Counted from the first letter of the stretch, positions 44,333 to 53,620 are shown. The stretch is DNA of 59,599 nt from Acetatifactor sp. (GCA_022511425.1 JAFLRO010000007.1:1-59599); one strand, 5' to 3'. Numbers and translations: made by a program. The notes: a model not told the origin generated them from the letters alone.

Positions 44333-44902
44333 CTAAGCCTTTCTGTTAAAATCATTCATTGCTGCGTCAGGACCTTGAGCGATAATAGCACGGATAGCAT
44401 CCGCTGCCCGCTCAGCTGCTTCGTCCATCACCTTCCGCTCCTCGGAAGTATAATGCCCCAGCACGTAGTCTGCCAGATCATAACCCGGGGTCTTCTCCCC
44501 CACACCCATTTTCACCCTGACAAAGCTGTCATGACCTAAATGGGCGATAATATTTTTTAGCCCGTTGTGTCCACCGGCGCTTCCTTTCTTTCGGATTCGA
44601 ATCTGCCCGAGCTCCAGACTGACATCGTCAGAGATTACAATCAGTTCCGCGGTTTCATCCACCTTATAATAATCCAGAAGCTGTCGCACACTCTCTCCGC
44701 TTAGATTCATAAATGTCTGGGGCTTCGCTAAAATACACTTCTGCCCGGATACAAAACCTTTGCCGATAATCGCTTTGTGTTTCTTTTCCAGAACTGCCAC
44801 ATGATCTTGCTCCGCCAGCGTCTCTATCACGTCAAATCCAATATTATGTCTTGTGTTTTCATATTGCTTTCCCGGATTTCCCAGCCCTACGATAATATAC
44901 AT
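44333..44902 (-). CDS. pth: Peptidyl-tRNA hydrolase
   Basis: Pth recycles peptidyl-tRNA released from stalled ribosomes. The start YIIVGLGNPGKQYENTRHNIGF has the catalytic His (TRHN) near residue 20 and Asn10-equivalent. KPQTFMNLSG and the GGHNGLKNI motif follow. The ATG at 44902 gives 189 residues, the usual length; a GTG start nine codons upstream is less likely. It is followed after nine bases by mfd and preceded by a terminator after spoVG, so it probably has its own promoter in 44903-45020. Confidence 0.96.
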   Translation of the reverse strand: MYIIVGLGNPGKQYENTRHNIGFDVIETLAEQDHVAVLEKKHKAIIGKGFVSGQKCILAKPQTFMNLSGESVRQLLDYYKVDETAELIVISDDVSLELGQIRIRKKGSAGGHNGLKNIIAHLGHDSFVRVKMGVGEKTPGYDLADYVLGHYTSEERKVMDEAAERAADAIRAIIAQGPDAAMNDFNRKA

Positions 44903-45021
44903 TTTATGACTCTTCCGTTTCTGTTGCACTTATTTTCTAATCAGCGAACCTGTCTATTATTTTCTCATTTTTCCCTTGAAAAAACAAGGGGGAAACACCG
45001 CAGTGTATAAAAAAGAAAAAT

Positions 45022-45060
45022 AAAAAAGCTATACAATCTCCACAGAGACTGCATAGCCTT
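45022..45060 (-). terminator. Rho-independent terminator after spoVG
   Basis: On the minus strand GGCTATGCAGTCTC, a TGTG loop and GAGATTGTATAGCT form a stem followed by TTTTTT. It separates spoVG from pth. Confidence 0.85.
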
Positions 45061-45100
45061 TTCCTTCTCCTGACAGGATACTATCTCCTATTCTTTACTG

Positions 45101-45388
45101 TCACATCATGGAAGGGTCATCTGCCGGTTCTTCCTCCAGCGCTGTCTCATACCTCTCAAGAATGATCCGTTGGATGTTTTCCCGGGTGCCGGAATTGATG
45201 GGATGTGCAATATCCCTATACTCACCGTCTGCCGCCTTTTTGCTGGGCATTGCGATAAACAATCCCTTCTCTCCCTCAATTACCTTAATATCGTGTACCA
45301 CAAACTCATCGTCAAGAGTGATGGACACGACTGCCTTCATCTTGCCCTCTTTGGCAATTTTTCGTACACGTACATCAGTAATCTGCAT
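45101..45388 (-). CDS. spoVG: Septation protein SpoVG
   Basis: SpoVG is a small RNA/DNA-binding regulator linked to sporulation and septation. The text [35 protein letters not shown] and [15 protein letters not shown] is characteristic. The 95 residues are the normal length. The ATG has AAAGGGG upstream. It lies 56 bases after glgD with no clear terminator between, so it may be partly read with glgC-glgD. I see no sigma-H promoter. Confidence 0.96.
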   Translation of the reverse strand: MQITDVRVRKIAKEGKMKAVVSITLDDEFVVHDIKVIEGEKGLFIAMPSKKAADGEYRDIAHPINSGTRENIQRIILERYETALEEEPADDPSMM

Positions 45389-45444
45389 GTGTTATACCCC
45401 TTTCTTCACTTCAGCCAACTAAACGGCTCCCCCCCGTCTGTCAG

Positions 45445-46566
45445 CTACATGGTATATCTCTCGTTTCTCTCCACAACGATACGTATTCTTCCCTCATCGC
45501 CAACGTAACGGGAATTTGCACGGATAGTGCCATGGCTCTCCACGATGCAGTTTTCAATGTAAGTATTATCGCCAATGTACACATCATTCAGAATGATGGA
45601 GTTCTTAATCACGCAATTGTTTCCAATGTAGCTCTTCTTGAAAATAACCGAGTCTTCCACCACTCCGTTCACGATACAACCGCTGGAAATCAGGCTGTTC
45701 TTTACGCTGGATCCTACATTATATTTTGCCGGTGGCAGATCGTCCACCTTGGAATAAATATCAGGATACTGCTTGAAGAAATAATTCCGCACATCATTTT
45801 TCAGGAAATCCATATTGGTACCGAAGTAGTCTTCCACAGAGGCCACGTTTCTCCAGTAGTCCTTCATCTTGTAGCCATAGACACGCTTTACATCCTTGTA
45901 TCGAATCAGAATGTCCCGGACAAAGTCATAGCGATCCTCCTCCGCACACTTCTCGATCATCTCAATGAGCTGGCGGCGGCGCAATACATAGATACCGCAG
46001 GAGATAGTGCTTGTCTTAGCCTGAAGAGGCTTTTCCTCAAATTCTTCAATGCGGCTCTCCTCATTCATGCGGATGGTTCCAAAACGTTCCACATTGCACC
46101 CGGGCTCCATATCCCTGCATACTACAGTGATATCTGCTTTCTTCTCTATATGGTACTCCAGAATCTTGTTGTAGTCCATCTTATAGACGCCATCACCGGA
46201 AGCGATCACCACATAGGGCTCATGACTGCTCTTCAAAAATGAAAGATTCTGGTAAATGGCATCTGCTGTACCTCTGTACCAGTTGCTGTTTTCGGCAGTC
46301 ACAGCGGGAGTCAGAACAAAAAGCCCACCCTGTTTACGTCCAAAATCCCACCACTTGGATGAGTTTAAGTGTTCGTTCAAGCTCTTTGCATTGTACTGAG
46401 TGAGCACTGCCACTTTCTGAATATGAGAATTTGTCATGTTACTCAATGTAAAATCTATACTGCGGTAACTGCCTGCGATGGGCATCGCACAGATGGCTCT
46501 CTTCTGTGATAATTCTTGCATTCTGTGATTGTTGCCGCCTGCTAAAACGATTCCGATTGCTCTCAC
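45445..46566 (-). CDS. glgD: Glucose-1-phosphate adenylyltransferase, GlgD subunit
   Basis: GlgD is the partner subunit of ADP-glucose pyrophosphorylase in Firmicutes, thought to be weakly active or regulatory. The N-terminus has LAGGNNHRMQELSQKRAI in place of the GxGxRL loop of GlgC. The nucleotidyltransferase fold and the C-terminal left-handed helix repeats (NCVIKNSIILNDVYIGDNTYIENC) are clear. The start is a GTG that overlaps the glgC stop by one base (TAGTG), so translation is coupled. Confidence 0.93.
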   Translation of the reverse strand: MRAIGIVLAGGNNHRMQELSQKRAICAMPIAGSYRSIDFTLSNMTNSHIQKVAVLTQYNAKSLNEHLNSSKWWDFGRKQGGLFVLTPAVTAENSNWYRGTADAIYQNLSFLKSSHEPYVVIASGDGVYKMDYNKILEYHIEKKADITVVCRDMEPGCNVERFGTIRMNEESRIEEFEEKPLQAKTSTISCGIYVLRRRQLIEMIEKCAEEDRYDFVRDILIRYKDVKRVYGYKMKDYWRNVASVEDYFGTNMDFLKNDVRNYFFKQYPDIYSKVDDLPPAKYNVGSSVKNSLISSGCIVNGVVEDSVIFKKSYIGNNCVIKNSIILNDVYIGDNTYIENCIVESHGTIRANSRYVGDEGRIRIVVERNERYTM

Positions 46567-47837
46567 TACTGTTCACCTGCCTTAATCAAAGTCTTGCCGC
46601 TTGCAAGCTGAGAACCCTCATAATCCGACGCGTCAGTTACGCCGAAAATAACTGAGTTCTTACCAACGGATATGCCATCCGGAATCACGCTCTTTTCTCC
46701 GATGGTCACCAGCCCGTGGTTGTAAATATGTGGCGCTGTGTCATTGGGGACCTCATCTCCAACGCCCAACTTTACATGGCTGCCGATAGTCACTTCCTCC
46801 GCCACAATGGCTTTGTTCAGCTCACAGCCCTCGCCGATCTGGGTATGGTTCATAATAATGGAATCACGTACCACTGTACCCTTACCGATCGTTACTCCGC
46901 AGCCGATGACAGAGTTGTAAACCTCGCCATATATGTCCGTTCCCTCACCTACGATGCTCCGTTCCATTACGCTCTCCGGACACAGATACTGAGGCGGCTG
47001 AATCTCACTCTTCGTGTAAATCTTCCAGTATTCCTCATACAGGTTGAATTCGGGAACGATATCTATCAGCTCCATGTTTGCTTCCCAGTATGAACTCAGA
47101 GTTCCGACATCCTTCCAATAACCTGTGAACTCATACGCATACAACGGCGCTCCCTTTTCGTGACAGTAAGGAATCACATGCTTACCGAAATCCAGAGCAG
47201 GTTGTTCTGCCATTGCAATCAGAGCCTCCCGCAGGGTCTTCCAGTTGAAAATGTAGATGCCCATGCTTGCCAGATTGCTTCTGGGGTGCTCAGGCTTCTC
47301 CTCGAATTCCGTAATCCGTCTGTTCTCATCGGTAATCATGATGCCGAAGCGGCTGGCTTCTTCAAGGGGAACCGGCATGACCGCAATAGTGACTTCCGCA
47401 TTGTTTGCCTTGTGGAAGTCCAGCATCACCTCATAGTCCATCTTGTAGATATGATCCCCGGAGAGAATCAGCACATAATCTGGATTAAAGCTCTCCATGT
47501 ACTCCAGATTCTGATAAATAGCATTGGCCGTACCGGTGTACCATTCACTGTTGGAACTCTTTTCATAAGGGGGAAGAACCGTCACACCACCTATGTTACG
47601 ATCCAGATCCCAGGGAATACCAATTCCGATGTGGGTATTCAATCTCAAGGGCTGATACTGCGTCAGCACACCCACTGTGTCTACACCTGAATTGATACAG
47701 TTGGATAAAGGGAAGTCAATGATACGATACTTTCCTCCAAACGCAACGGCAGGCTTTGCTACCTTGGAAGTCAGCACTCCCAGACGGCTGCCCTGTCCAC
47801 CTGCCAACAACATGGCAATCATTTCTTTCTTAATCAT
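46566..47837 (-). CDS. glgC: Glucose-1-phosphate adenylyltransferase, catalytic subunit
   Basis: GlgC makes ADP-glucose, the donor for glycogen synthesis. The pyrophosphorylase loop [13 protein letters not shown], the substrate region ADAIYQN-type motif ([12 protein letters not shown]) and [10 protein letters not shown] are present, with left-handed beta-helix repeats at the C-terminus. The 423 residues are the normal size. The ATG has AGAGGTG upstream, and a promoter (TTCACT-17-TATAAT, 47881-47909) is likely. It forms a pair with glgD. A glycogen synthase gene (glgA) and branching enzyme gene are not in the window. Confidence 0.96.
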   Translation of the reverse strand: MIKKEMIAMLLAGGQGSRLGVLTSKVAKPAVAFGGKYRIIDFPLSNCINSGVDTVGVLTQYQPLRLNTHIGIGIPWDLDRNIGGVTVLPPYEKSSNSEWYTGTANAIYQNLEYMESFNPDYVLILSGDHIYKMDYEVMLDFHKANNAEVTIAVMPVPLEEASRFGIMITDENRRITEFEEKPEHPRSNLASMGIYIFNWKTLREALIAMAEQPALDFGKHVIPYCHEKGAPLYAYEFTGYWKDVGTLSSYWEANMELIDIVPEFNLYEEYWKIYTKSEIQPPQYLCPESVMERSIVGEGTDIYGEVYNSVIGCGVTIGKGTVVRDSIIMNHTQIGEGCELNKAIVAEEVTIGSHVKLGVGDEVPNDTAPHIYNHGLVTIGEKSVIPDGISVGKNSVIFGVTDASDYEGSQLASGKTLIKAGEQ

Positions 47838-47880
47838 GTCATCACCTCTGTCTAGCTTTTTGCCATTTACTGGTATGAAA

Positions 47881-47909
47881 ATTATATCACATTAAAAGGG
47901 CAAAGTGAA
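47881..47909 (-). promoter_or_regulatory. Candidate promoter of glgC-glgD
   Basis: On the minus strand TTCACT and TATAAT are 17 bases apart, about 45 bases before the glgC start. Confidence 0.5.
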
Positions 47910-48006
47910 TATGAATCGATAAAAAAAATTACTTTTTTTCAAATTATTCTATAGATAATTAACATATTTTTACAAATTCGCCTTGTTTTTTTATGCATTT
48001 TTACCA

Positions 48007-48036
48007 TATCAAAATTATCCATTGGTAATTTTGATA
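48007..48036. promoter_or_regulatory. Palindromic operator-like site between glgC and murC
   Basis: TATCAAAATTA and TAATTTTGATA form an 11-bp perfect inverted repeat with an 8-base spacer, in the 340-base divergent region 47838-48177. It may bind a dimeric regulator or form a hairpin. The rest of the gap holds only the two candidate promoters. Confidence 0.55.
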
Positions 48037-48177
48037 GTCATTTTTGCACGACATTCCCATCTTTACAAAAAGGACAGCTAAAAATCTTTATTCTATTTGT
48101 TTTTTGGGAATCATTCGTATATAATATAAGGTATCTGAATGAAATCAAGCAGATCCTTCAGGAAAGGAAAAACAAAA

Positions 48178-49569
48178 ATGTATCAGATAGATTTTAATCA
48201 CCCCGTTTCTGTTTATTTTGTAGGTATCGGAGGCTGCGGCATGAGCAGTTTGGCTGAGATATTGACCACTGCGGGTTTCCGTGTATCCGGTTCTGACCGT
48301 TCCAGAAGTGTTTACACCGATATGCTGGAATCAAAAGGTATCACCGTATTTTATGGACAAAGGGCAGAAAATATAACTGATTCAATAGATTGTGCCGTTT
48401 ATACAAGTGCGGTGCCAAAAGATAATCCTGAGTATATCGCGCTTCACGAAAAGAATATTCCCTGCCTGACCAGAGCTCAGCTGCTGGGACAAATCATGAA
48501 GAATTACCAAACTCCCATTGCAGTCAGCGGTACACACGGCAAAACAACTACCACTTCCATGATCAGCGAAATACTTCTCAAAGCGGAATTGGATCCCACT
48601 CTTTCTATCGGCGGCATCCTGAAAGCCATTGGCGGCAACTCCAGGGTCGGCAGTTCCGAGTATTTTGTAGCGGAGGCCGATGAGTATACCAATAGCTTTT
48701 TAAGCTTTTTCCCAAAAATCGGAATCATACTAAATATTGAGGAAGATCACCCTGATTTCTTTAAGGATCTGGCTGATATCCGCTGCTCCTTCCGCAAATT
48801 TGCAGAGCTTCTTCCTGCGGATGGCTACCTTATTATAAATAATACCATTCCGGATATAAAAGAAATTACGAAAGGTCTTCCCTGCAGTGTCATCACCTAC
48901 GGAACAGATCCGGGGGCTGACTATTATTCAAGCGACATTACTTATAATGAAGTGGGCTGCCCTTCTTTTACCTTGCACAGCAGCGGGCATGCGCCCCGTC
49001 AATTCTCGCTTCAAGTGCGGGGCGAGCATAATGTGAGCAATGCCTTAGCCGCAGTAGCTCTGGCTGATTTACTTTCAATAGACAGTAAAACCGTCGCAGA
49101 AGCGCTCCATGATTACAGCGGTGCGGACCGCCGCTTTGAGTACAAGGGAACCGTAGGCGGAGTCACTATCATCGACGACTTTGCGCACCACCCCACAGAG
49201 ATTTCTGCCACTTTAAAAGCAGCTGCTAAATATCCTCATAAAACGTTATGGTGCGTGTTTCAGCCCCATACCTACACCCGCACCAAAGCATTACTGAAGG
49301 AGTTTGCAGAGGCGCTGACATTGGCAGACCAGGTGGTGCTGGCCGATATCTATCCATCCAGAGAGCCGGTATCCCTGGGAGCATCTCTGGGAATACATTC
49401 TGAAATGCTGCAGCATGAGATTCAAGCATTGGGAAAGGAATGTCACTATTTCCCCACCTTTGATGAGATTGAAAATTTTCTTCTGGAAAATTGCATAAAT
49501 GGTGATTTGTTGATAACTATGGGAGCGGGCGATGTACTGAAAATCGGTGAAAAACTCCTAGGAAATTGA
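48178..49569 (+). CDS. murC: UDP-N-acetylmuramate--L-alanine ligase
   Basis: MurC adds L-alanine to UDP-MurNAc. The N-terminal loop FVGIGGCGMSSLAEIL, ATP-binding VSGTHGKTTTTSM, and DDFAHHPTE with catalytic and metal ligands are all intact. I chose the ATG at 48178 (463 residues) because AGGAAAGG precedes it. A TATAAT near 48120-48125 is the likely -10 box. A TTTTTTGGGAA stretch in the promoter region also occurs before dnaD. It is the first of the plus-strand genes in the right part of the window. Confidence 0.96.
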   Translation: MYQIDFNHPVSVYFVGIGGCGMSSLAEILTTAGFRVSGSDRSRSVYTDMLESKGITVFYGQRAENITDSIDCAVYTSAVPKDNPEYIALHEKNIPCLTRAQLLGQIMKNYQTPIAVSGTHGKTTTTSMISEILLKAELDPTLSIGGILKAIGGNSRVGSSEYFVAEADEYTNSFLSFFPKIGIILNIEEDHPDFFKDLADIRCSFRKFAELLPADGYLIINNTIPDIKEITKGLPCSVITYGTDPGADYYSSDITYNEVGCPSFTLHSSGHAPRQFSLQVRGEHNVSNALAAVALADLLSIDSKTVAEALHDYSGADRRFEYKGTVGGVTIIDDFAHHPTEISATLKAAAKYPHKTLWCVFQPHTYTRTKALLKEFAEALTLADQVVLADIYPSREPVSLGASLGIHSEMLQHEIQALGKECHYFPTFDEIENFLLENCINGDLLITMGAGDVLKIGEKLLGN

Positions 49570-49738
49570 TTGTCCACATTATCCACAGCTGAGAGAAAAA
49601 ATTCTTTCTTTTCAGCCTGTGGATATTTATTTTGGAAGTGTGGATATTTCACTAAAAAACTGTGCCGTTTTCTTTAGCCGAAACTGATAGTTCTCTCTAG
49701 CCGGAAAAACTTGTCCACACTATCCACAAATTCCACAA
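49570..49738. promoter_or_regulatory. Cluster of DnaA-box-like sequences upstream of dnaD
   Basis: Boxes: TTGTCCACA (49570) directly followed by the perfect TTATCCACA (49579); ATATCCACA on the minus strand at 49618-49626 and 49639-49647, 21 bp apart; TTGTCCACA (49711) directly followed by CTATCCACA (49720). An ATTCCACAA follows at 49730. The gap 49570-49865 (296 bases) otherwise holds only the dnaD promoter. Confidence 0.7.
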
Positions 49739-49865
49739 TTATTCATCTATTTTGAGGGTTCCTGGGTTTCGGAAATTTGACTATTTCTTTTTTGGGAACC
49801 ATATGCTATACTGTGGCTACTGTGAAGCTTGAGCGGCGCAGATTTCAAAGAGGGAAGTGTTGCTA

Positions 49866-51008
49866 ATGGCACGTTTGACAATCTATAAAGACGAAGCTGT
49901 GGACTCCACCGTGGTGTCCAATCATTTTATCGACGAATACATGGAGTTTGCTAATGACGCGCAGCTCAAAGTCTATCTTTACCTGCTCCGCATGATGAAC
50001 GCACATCGCGCAACCAGTGTGTCCGACATTGCGGACAAGTTCAACCACACGGAAAAAAATGTCATCCGTGCCCTGAAGTACTGGGAAAAGCTTAACCTTT
50101 TGAAGCTGGATCGCACAGAGGATGATACCATTGTAGGAATCCATATTGTAGCGCTGGACAGCCCTGTGCCTGATAGCCGCAGAGCGGCAGCATCCACCTT
50201 TGTTCCTATGCCCGCGGCCATATCCCCTGTACTGACGAACACGGTGCAGCCGGTACCCACTCAGTCCATTACACAGCCACAAGTCGTATCCGTTGACAAT
50301 GTAACTGCCATGCCCACTCAGGGGCATGATGTGGTTGCTGCTTATGACAAGCCTGCCTATACTGCGGACCAACTACGTGAATTTAAAAACCGGCAGGATA
50401 CCGCCCAACTGCTCTTTATTGCAGAATCTTATATCGGCAAGCCTCTGACGCCCTCGGAGATGAAGACCATCCTATATTTTACAGATGTTCTCCACTTTTC
50501 CGACGATCTGATCGATTACCTGCTTCAGTACTGTGTAGAGCGAGGCAAAAAAGATTTTAAATACATAGAAAAAGTTGCTGTAAACTGGGCGGAGGAGGGC
50601 ATTACAACCCCCAAACAAGCCCAGCGCATTGCCACACGATACGACAAGAGTGTTTATGCCATTATGAACGAGCTCGGAAAGAGTGGTTCTCCCACTACAA
50701 AAGAGCTGGAATATATTGAACGCTGGATGAAAGAATACGGTTTCTCCACAGATATCATCTTTGAAGCCTGCCAGCGCACGGTATTGGCCACTGACAGGCA
50801 CCGTTTTGAATATGCGGAGGGTATCCTGAGCAGTTGGAAAAACCAAAATGTACACCGGAAATCCGACATCCAAAAAATGGATGATCTGTATCAGCAGCGC
50901 AGAAAAGCCTCTCCTGAACGCACCAGGTCCATCGGCAACCGCTTTAATCAGTTTGAACAGAACGGTTATGACTTTGATGACTTGGAGCAGAAGCTCTTGA
51001 GCAATTAA
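49866..51008 (+). CDS. dnaD: DnaD-domain replication initiation protein
   Basis: DnaD-type proteins help load the helicase at origins or restart sites. The N-terminal winged-helix region is at residues 1-100 (LYLLRMMNAHRATSVSDIADKFNHTEKNV). A Pro/Thr/Val-rich linker spans about 105-160, and two DnaB_2/DnaD-type C-terminal repeats follow (YIGKPLTPSEMKTILYF...; TTKELEYIERWMKEYGF...SSWK). The 380 residues exceed B. subtilis DnaD (about 232) because of the doubled C-terminal domain. It is 42 bases before dnaI. The ATG has GAGGGAAG upstream. Confidence 0.85.
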   Translation: MARLTIYKDEAVDSTVVSNHFIDEYMEFANDAQLKVYLYLLRMMNAHRATSVSDIADKFNHTEKNVIRALKYWEKLNLLKLDRTEDDTIVGIHIVALDSPVPDSRRAAASTFVPMPAAISPVLTNTVQPVPTQSITQPQVVSVDNVTAMPTQGHDVVAAYDKPAYTADQLREFKNRQDTAQLLFIAESYIGKPLTPSEMKTILYFTDVLHFSDDLIDYLLQYCVERGKKDFKYIEKVAVNWAEEGITTPKQAQRIATRYDKSVYAIMNELGKSGSPTTKELEYIERWMKEYGFSTDIIFEACQRTVLATDRHRFEYAEGILSSWKNQNVHRKSDIQKMDDLYQQRRKASPERTRSIGNRFNQFEQNGYDFDDLEQKLLSN

Positions 51009-51050
51009 GGCTGGTGCGGCTCATATCACACAGCATAAAGGAGAACTGAC

Positions 51051-52031
51051 GTGGCACTCAGCAACTCTCAATATGAAACGATCATAAAAAAGTATGAACA
51101 GACCAGAGATTACAACCGACATCTTCTGGAAACCCGGCGGAAACAGGTATACGCTGCAGTACCGGCTTATCAGGAGTTGGAAGACTCTGTTAGCGGTCTG
51201 GCAGCAGCTGCTGCCAAGCTCGTTTTGGAGGGAGACACTGCCGCACATGACAAGCTGAAGACCCAGCTTGCGGAAATTGCCGAACAGCGGGCAAAGCTGC
51301 TTGCCAACGCCGGATTTGCTGCTGATTATCTGGAACCTGTCTATACCTGCCGAGATTGTCAGGATACCGGTTATGTGACCGGTGCTGACGGGCTTCCGGA
51401 GAAGTGTCATTGTTTCCGTCAACAGGAAATTTCTCTCAGGTACGCTCAGTCCAACATACAGGACATGATTCGTCGAGATAATTTTTCCACACTTTCATAC
51501 AAATACTATCAGGGCGACGACCTACAGCGTTTTAAGGCCGCCGTAGAACTTGCCAAAGATTTTACGGAAAACTTCAATGAAAGCTACCGCAATCTCTTTT
51601 TTTATGGTACAGTAGGTACTGGCAAGAGCTTTTTATCAGGCTGCATTGCCGGGGAATTGCTGCAGGCAGGCTGCTCTGTGATTTATTTCAGTGCTGCCGG
51701 TCTTTTTGACCAACTTGCGCGATATACCTTTGACACCAAAGCCAAGGAAGCTCTCCAGGAATTTTATGAGGATCTGTACCGATGTGATTTGTTAATCATC
51801 GATGACCTTGGCACCGAGGTGACGAACAGCTTTGTGGCATCACAGCTTTTTTCCTGTCTGAATGAGCGTGATCTGAGGAGAAAGTCCACCATCATTTCCA
51901 CCAACTTAAGCCTGGAGGAATTGCGGGATCGATATTCTGACAGAGTTTTCTCCCGGATTACCAGTAATTTTTCTCTCTGTAAGCTGACCGGTCCGGATGT
52001 ACGTATCAGTAAGAAACTGCAGGCGAAGTAA
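51051..52031 (+). CDS. dnaI: DnaC/DnaI-type helicase loader ATPase
   Basis: The protein likely loads the replicative helicase on DNA. A cysteine cluster CRDCQDTG...CHC (CxxC then CxC, around residues 101-122) is a probable zinc site. The AAA+ domain has Walker A GTVGTGKSFL and Walker B LLIIDDLGTE, with a sensor region STNLSLEELRDRY and arginine finger motif RVFSRI. The start is a GTG with AAGGAGAA upstream. It lies between dnaD and prs with short gaps, which suggests an operon. Confidence 0.9.
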   Translation: MALSNSQYETIIKKYEQTRDYNRHLLETRRKQVYAAVPAYQELEDSVSGLAAAAAKLVLEGDTAAHDKLKTQLAEIAEQRAKLLANAGFAADYLEPVYTCRDCQDTGYVTGADGLPEKCHCFRQQEISLRYAQSNIQDMIRRDNFSTLSYKYYQGDDLQRFKAAVELAKDFTENFNESYRNLFFYGTVGTGKSFLSGCIAGELLQAGCSVIYFSAAGLFDQLARYTFDTKAKEALQEFYEDLYRCDLLIIDDLGTEVTNSFVASQLFSCLNERDLRRKSTIISTNLSLEELRDRYSDRVFSRITSNFSLCKLTGPDVRISKKLQAK

Positions 52032-52061
52032 ACCACAAACAAGAAAGGTTGGAACACATTC

Positions 52062-53249
52062 ATGGGAAACCGCGAAGAAAAAAGAAACCTTGAGACCATC
52101 CCTGTAGGCTCTCTCGGCATCATTGCCCTGGAGGGCTGCAAACCCTTGGGAGAAAAAGTGGATCAATACCTGGTGAAATGGAGAGCCGAGCGGGAAAGCG
52201 AGCACAAGGACTCCTTAGCATTCTCCGGATATCAAAGAGAATCCTACCTGATAGGTGCCAAAGTACCGCGCTTCGGCTCCGGCGAGGCAAAAGGCATGGT
52301 CACGGAATCTGTCCGCGGAAACGATCTGTATCTGCTGGTTGATGTGTGTAACTACTCCCTTACTTATCGTCTGTGCGGGCAGGAGAACCATATGTCTCCC
52401 GATGATCATTATCAGGATCTGAAGCGTATTATCTCAGCACTGGGTGGAAAAGCCCGCCGCATTACCGTGATTATGCCTTATCTCTATGAAAGCCGTCAAC
52501 ACAAGAGAACCTCAAGAGAATCTCTTGACTGTGCCTTGGCCCTTCAGGAGCTGGTTCAGATGGGAGTGGACAACATCATCACTTTTGACGCTCACGACCC
52601 CAGGGTTCAGAATGCCATTCCACTCCATGGTTTTGAGACAATACAGCCCGCTTATCAGTTCATCAAGGGGTTGTTAAAGAATGTAACTGATCTGAAATTG
52701 GATGCCTCCCACATGATGATCATCAGCCCCGATGAAGGCGGCATGAGCAGAGCTATCTATATTGCCAATGTACTTGGTTTGGATATGGGAATGTTTTATA
52801 AAAGACGTGACTACACCCGAATCGAGAATGGTCGGAACCCTATTGTCGCCCATGAGTTCCTGGGCACAAGTGTAGAAGGGAAGGATATGATTATCATCGA
52901 TGATATGATTTCTTCCGGGGAGAGTGTGCTGGAGGTGGCTGCACTGTTAAAGCAGCGCAAGGCTAACCGAGTGTTTGTATTCTCCACCTTTGGCCTGTTT
53001 ACCAACGGATTGGACAAGTTTGACAAGGCCTACGAAAATCATGTGATTGACAGAGTGCTGACTACCAATCTGATTTACCAGCCCCCTGAGCTGCTGGAGC
53101 GGGAGTGGTATATTAATTGTGACCTGAGCAAATATATTGCTTATATCATTGATACTCTGAATCATGATTCTTCTATCAGTGATTTGCTGAATCCTATTGA
53201 GAGGATCCAGCAGATTGTGGCAAAATATAAGAGGGGCGACCAGCTCTGA
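52062..53249 (+). CDS. prs: Ribose-phosphate pyrophosphokinase, long divergent form
   Basis: The enzyme should make PRPP from ribose-5-phosphate and ATP. The PRPP-binding loop reads IIIDDMISSGES (usual: DDMIDTGGT), and the stretch FDAHDPRVQNAIP takes the place of the usual DLH region. The protein is 395 residues, versus about 315 for standard Prs. Extra sequence includes the N-terminal 50 residues and the C-terminal LTTNLIYQPPELLEREWY region. Lachnospiraceae often carry this form. It ends in a strong terminator (53298-53326). Confidence 0.8.
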   Translation: MGNREEKRNLETIPVGSLGIIALEGCKPLGEKVDQYLVKWRAERESEHKDSLAFSGYQRESYLIGAKVPRFGSGEAKGMVTESVRGNDLYLLVDVCNYSLTYRLCGQENHMSPDDHYQDLKRIISALGGKARRITVIMPYLYESRQHKRTSRESLDCALALQELVQMGVDNIITFDAHDPRVQNAIPLHGFETIQPAYQFIKGLLKNVTDLKLDASHMMIISPDEGGMSRAIYIANVLGLDMGMFYKRRDYTRIENGRNPIVAHEFLGTSVEGKDMIIIDDMISSGESVLEVAALLKQRKANRVFVFSTFGLFTNGLDKFDKAYENHVIDRVLTTNLIYQPPELLEREWYINCDLSKYIAYIIDTLNHDSSISDLLNPIERIQQIVAKYKRGDQL

Positions 53250-53297
53250 TTCGGCACCAGATTTAGCTAATTTGCTTCGATACTGTAACTATTTATG

Positions 53298-53326
53298 GCT
53301 GACACTTTTTCCGTGTCAGCTTTTTT
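53298..53326 (+). terminator. Rho-independent terminator after prs
   Basis: GCTGACAC, a seven-base loop and GTGTCAGC are followed by TTTTTT. It ends the dnaD-dnaI-prs transcript. Confidence 0.9.
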
Positions 53327-53426
53327 ACAGCTTCTCTCACTTCCTAGTTATAGTTGCTCACAAACATAACCATGCAAGTTATGCCCAGTCCTGTCAGTAT
53401 TCCTCAGTCAGATCATATTTTTCCAC

Positions 53427-53449
53427 AAGTGACGGTATCGTACGATACC
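53427..53449. repeat. Palindrome-bearing repeat flanking bioY, upstream copy
   Basis: AAGTGACGG is followed by a perfect 16-bp palindrome, GGTATCGTACGATACC (53434-53449, sharing its GG). A degenerate copy (16 of the first 18 bases) is at 54395-54417, after bioY. The ACGATACC text recurs in the bioY leader. Confidence 0.5.
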
Positions 53450-53501
53450 TGAAACTGACTAACGAGTAAAGATGTAACCATGACTGAACTATTAACACTT
53501 T

Positions 53502-53553
53502 TGTCAACCAATTTAATAAAATAGTTGACTTTCTTTCCATTATGCTGTATACT
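53502..53553 (+). promoter_or_regulatory. bioY promoter with overlapping BirA-type operator
   Basis: The inverted half-sites TGTCAAC and GTTGACT are 15 bases apart (53502-53530), like BirA operators of Firmicutes (TGTTAAC-N15-GTTAACA). The right half is also the -35 box TTGACT, 17 bases before the -10 TATACT (53548-53553). Biotin-loaded BirA would block the promoter. This is family knowledge applied to the sequence. Confidence 0.75.
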
Positions 53554-53620
53554 TCATAATTGTCATCCGGCAATGCATATCAGTTGACAATATCCCTACA
53601 TAGCCGATGACTGATAATAC

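Noticed and set aside
49570..49865. Main chromosomal origin (oriC).
   Set aside because: dnaA, dnaN and the usual origin neighbours are absent, so the DnaA boxes are more likely regulatory or titration sites.
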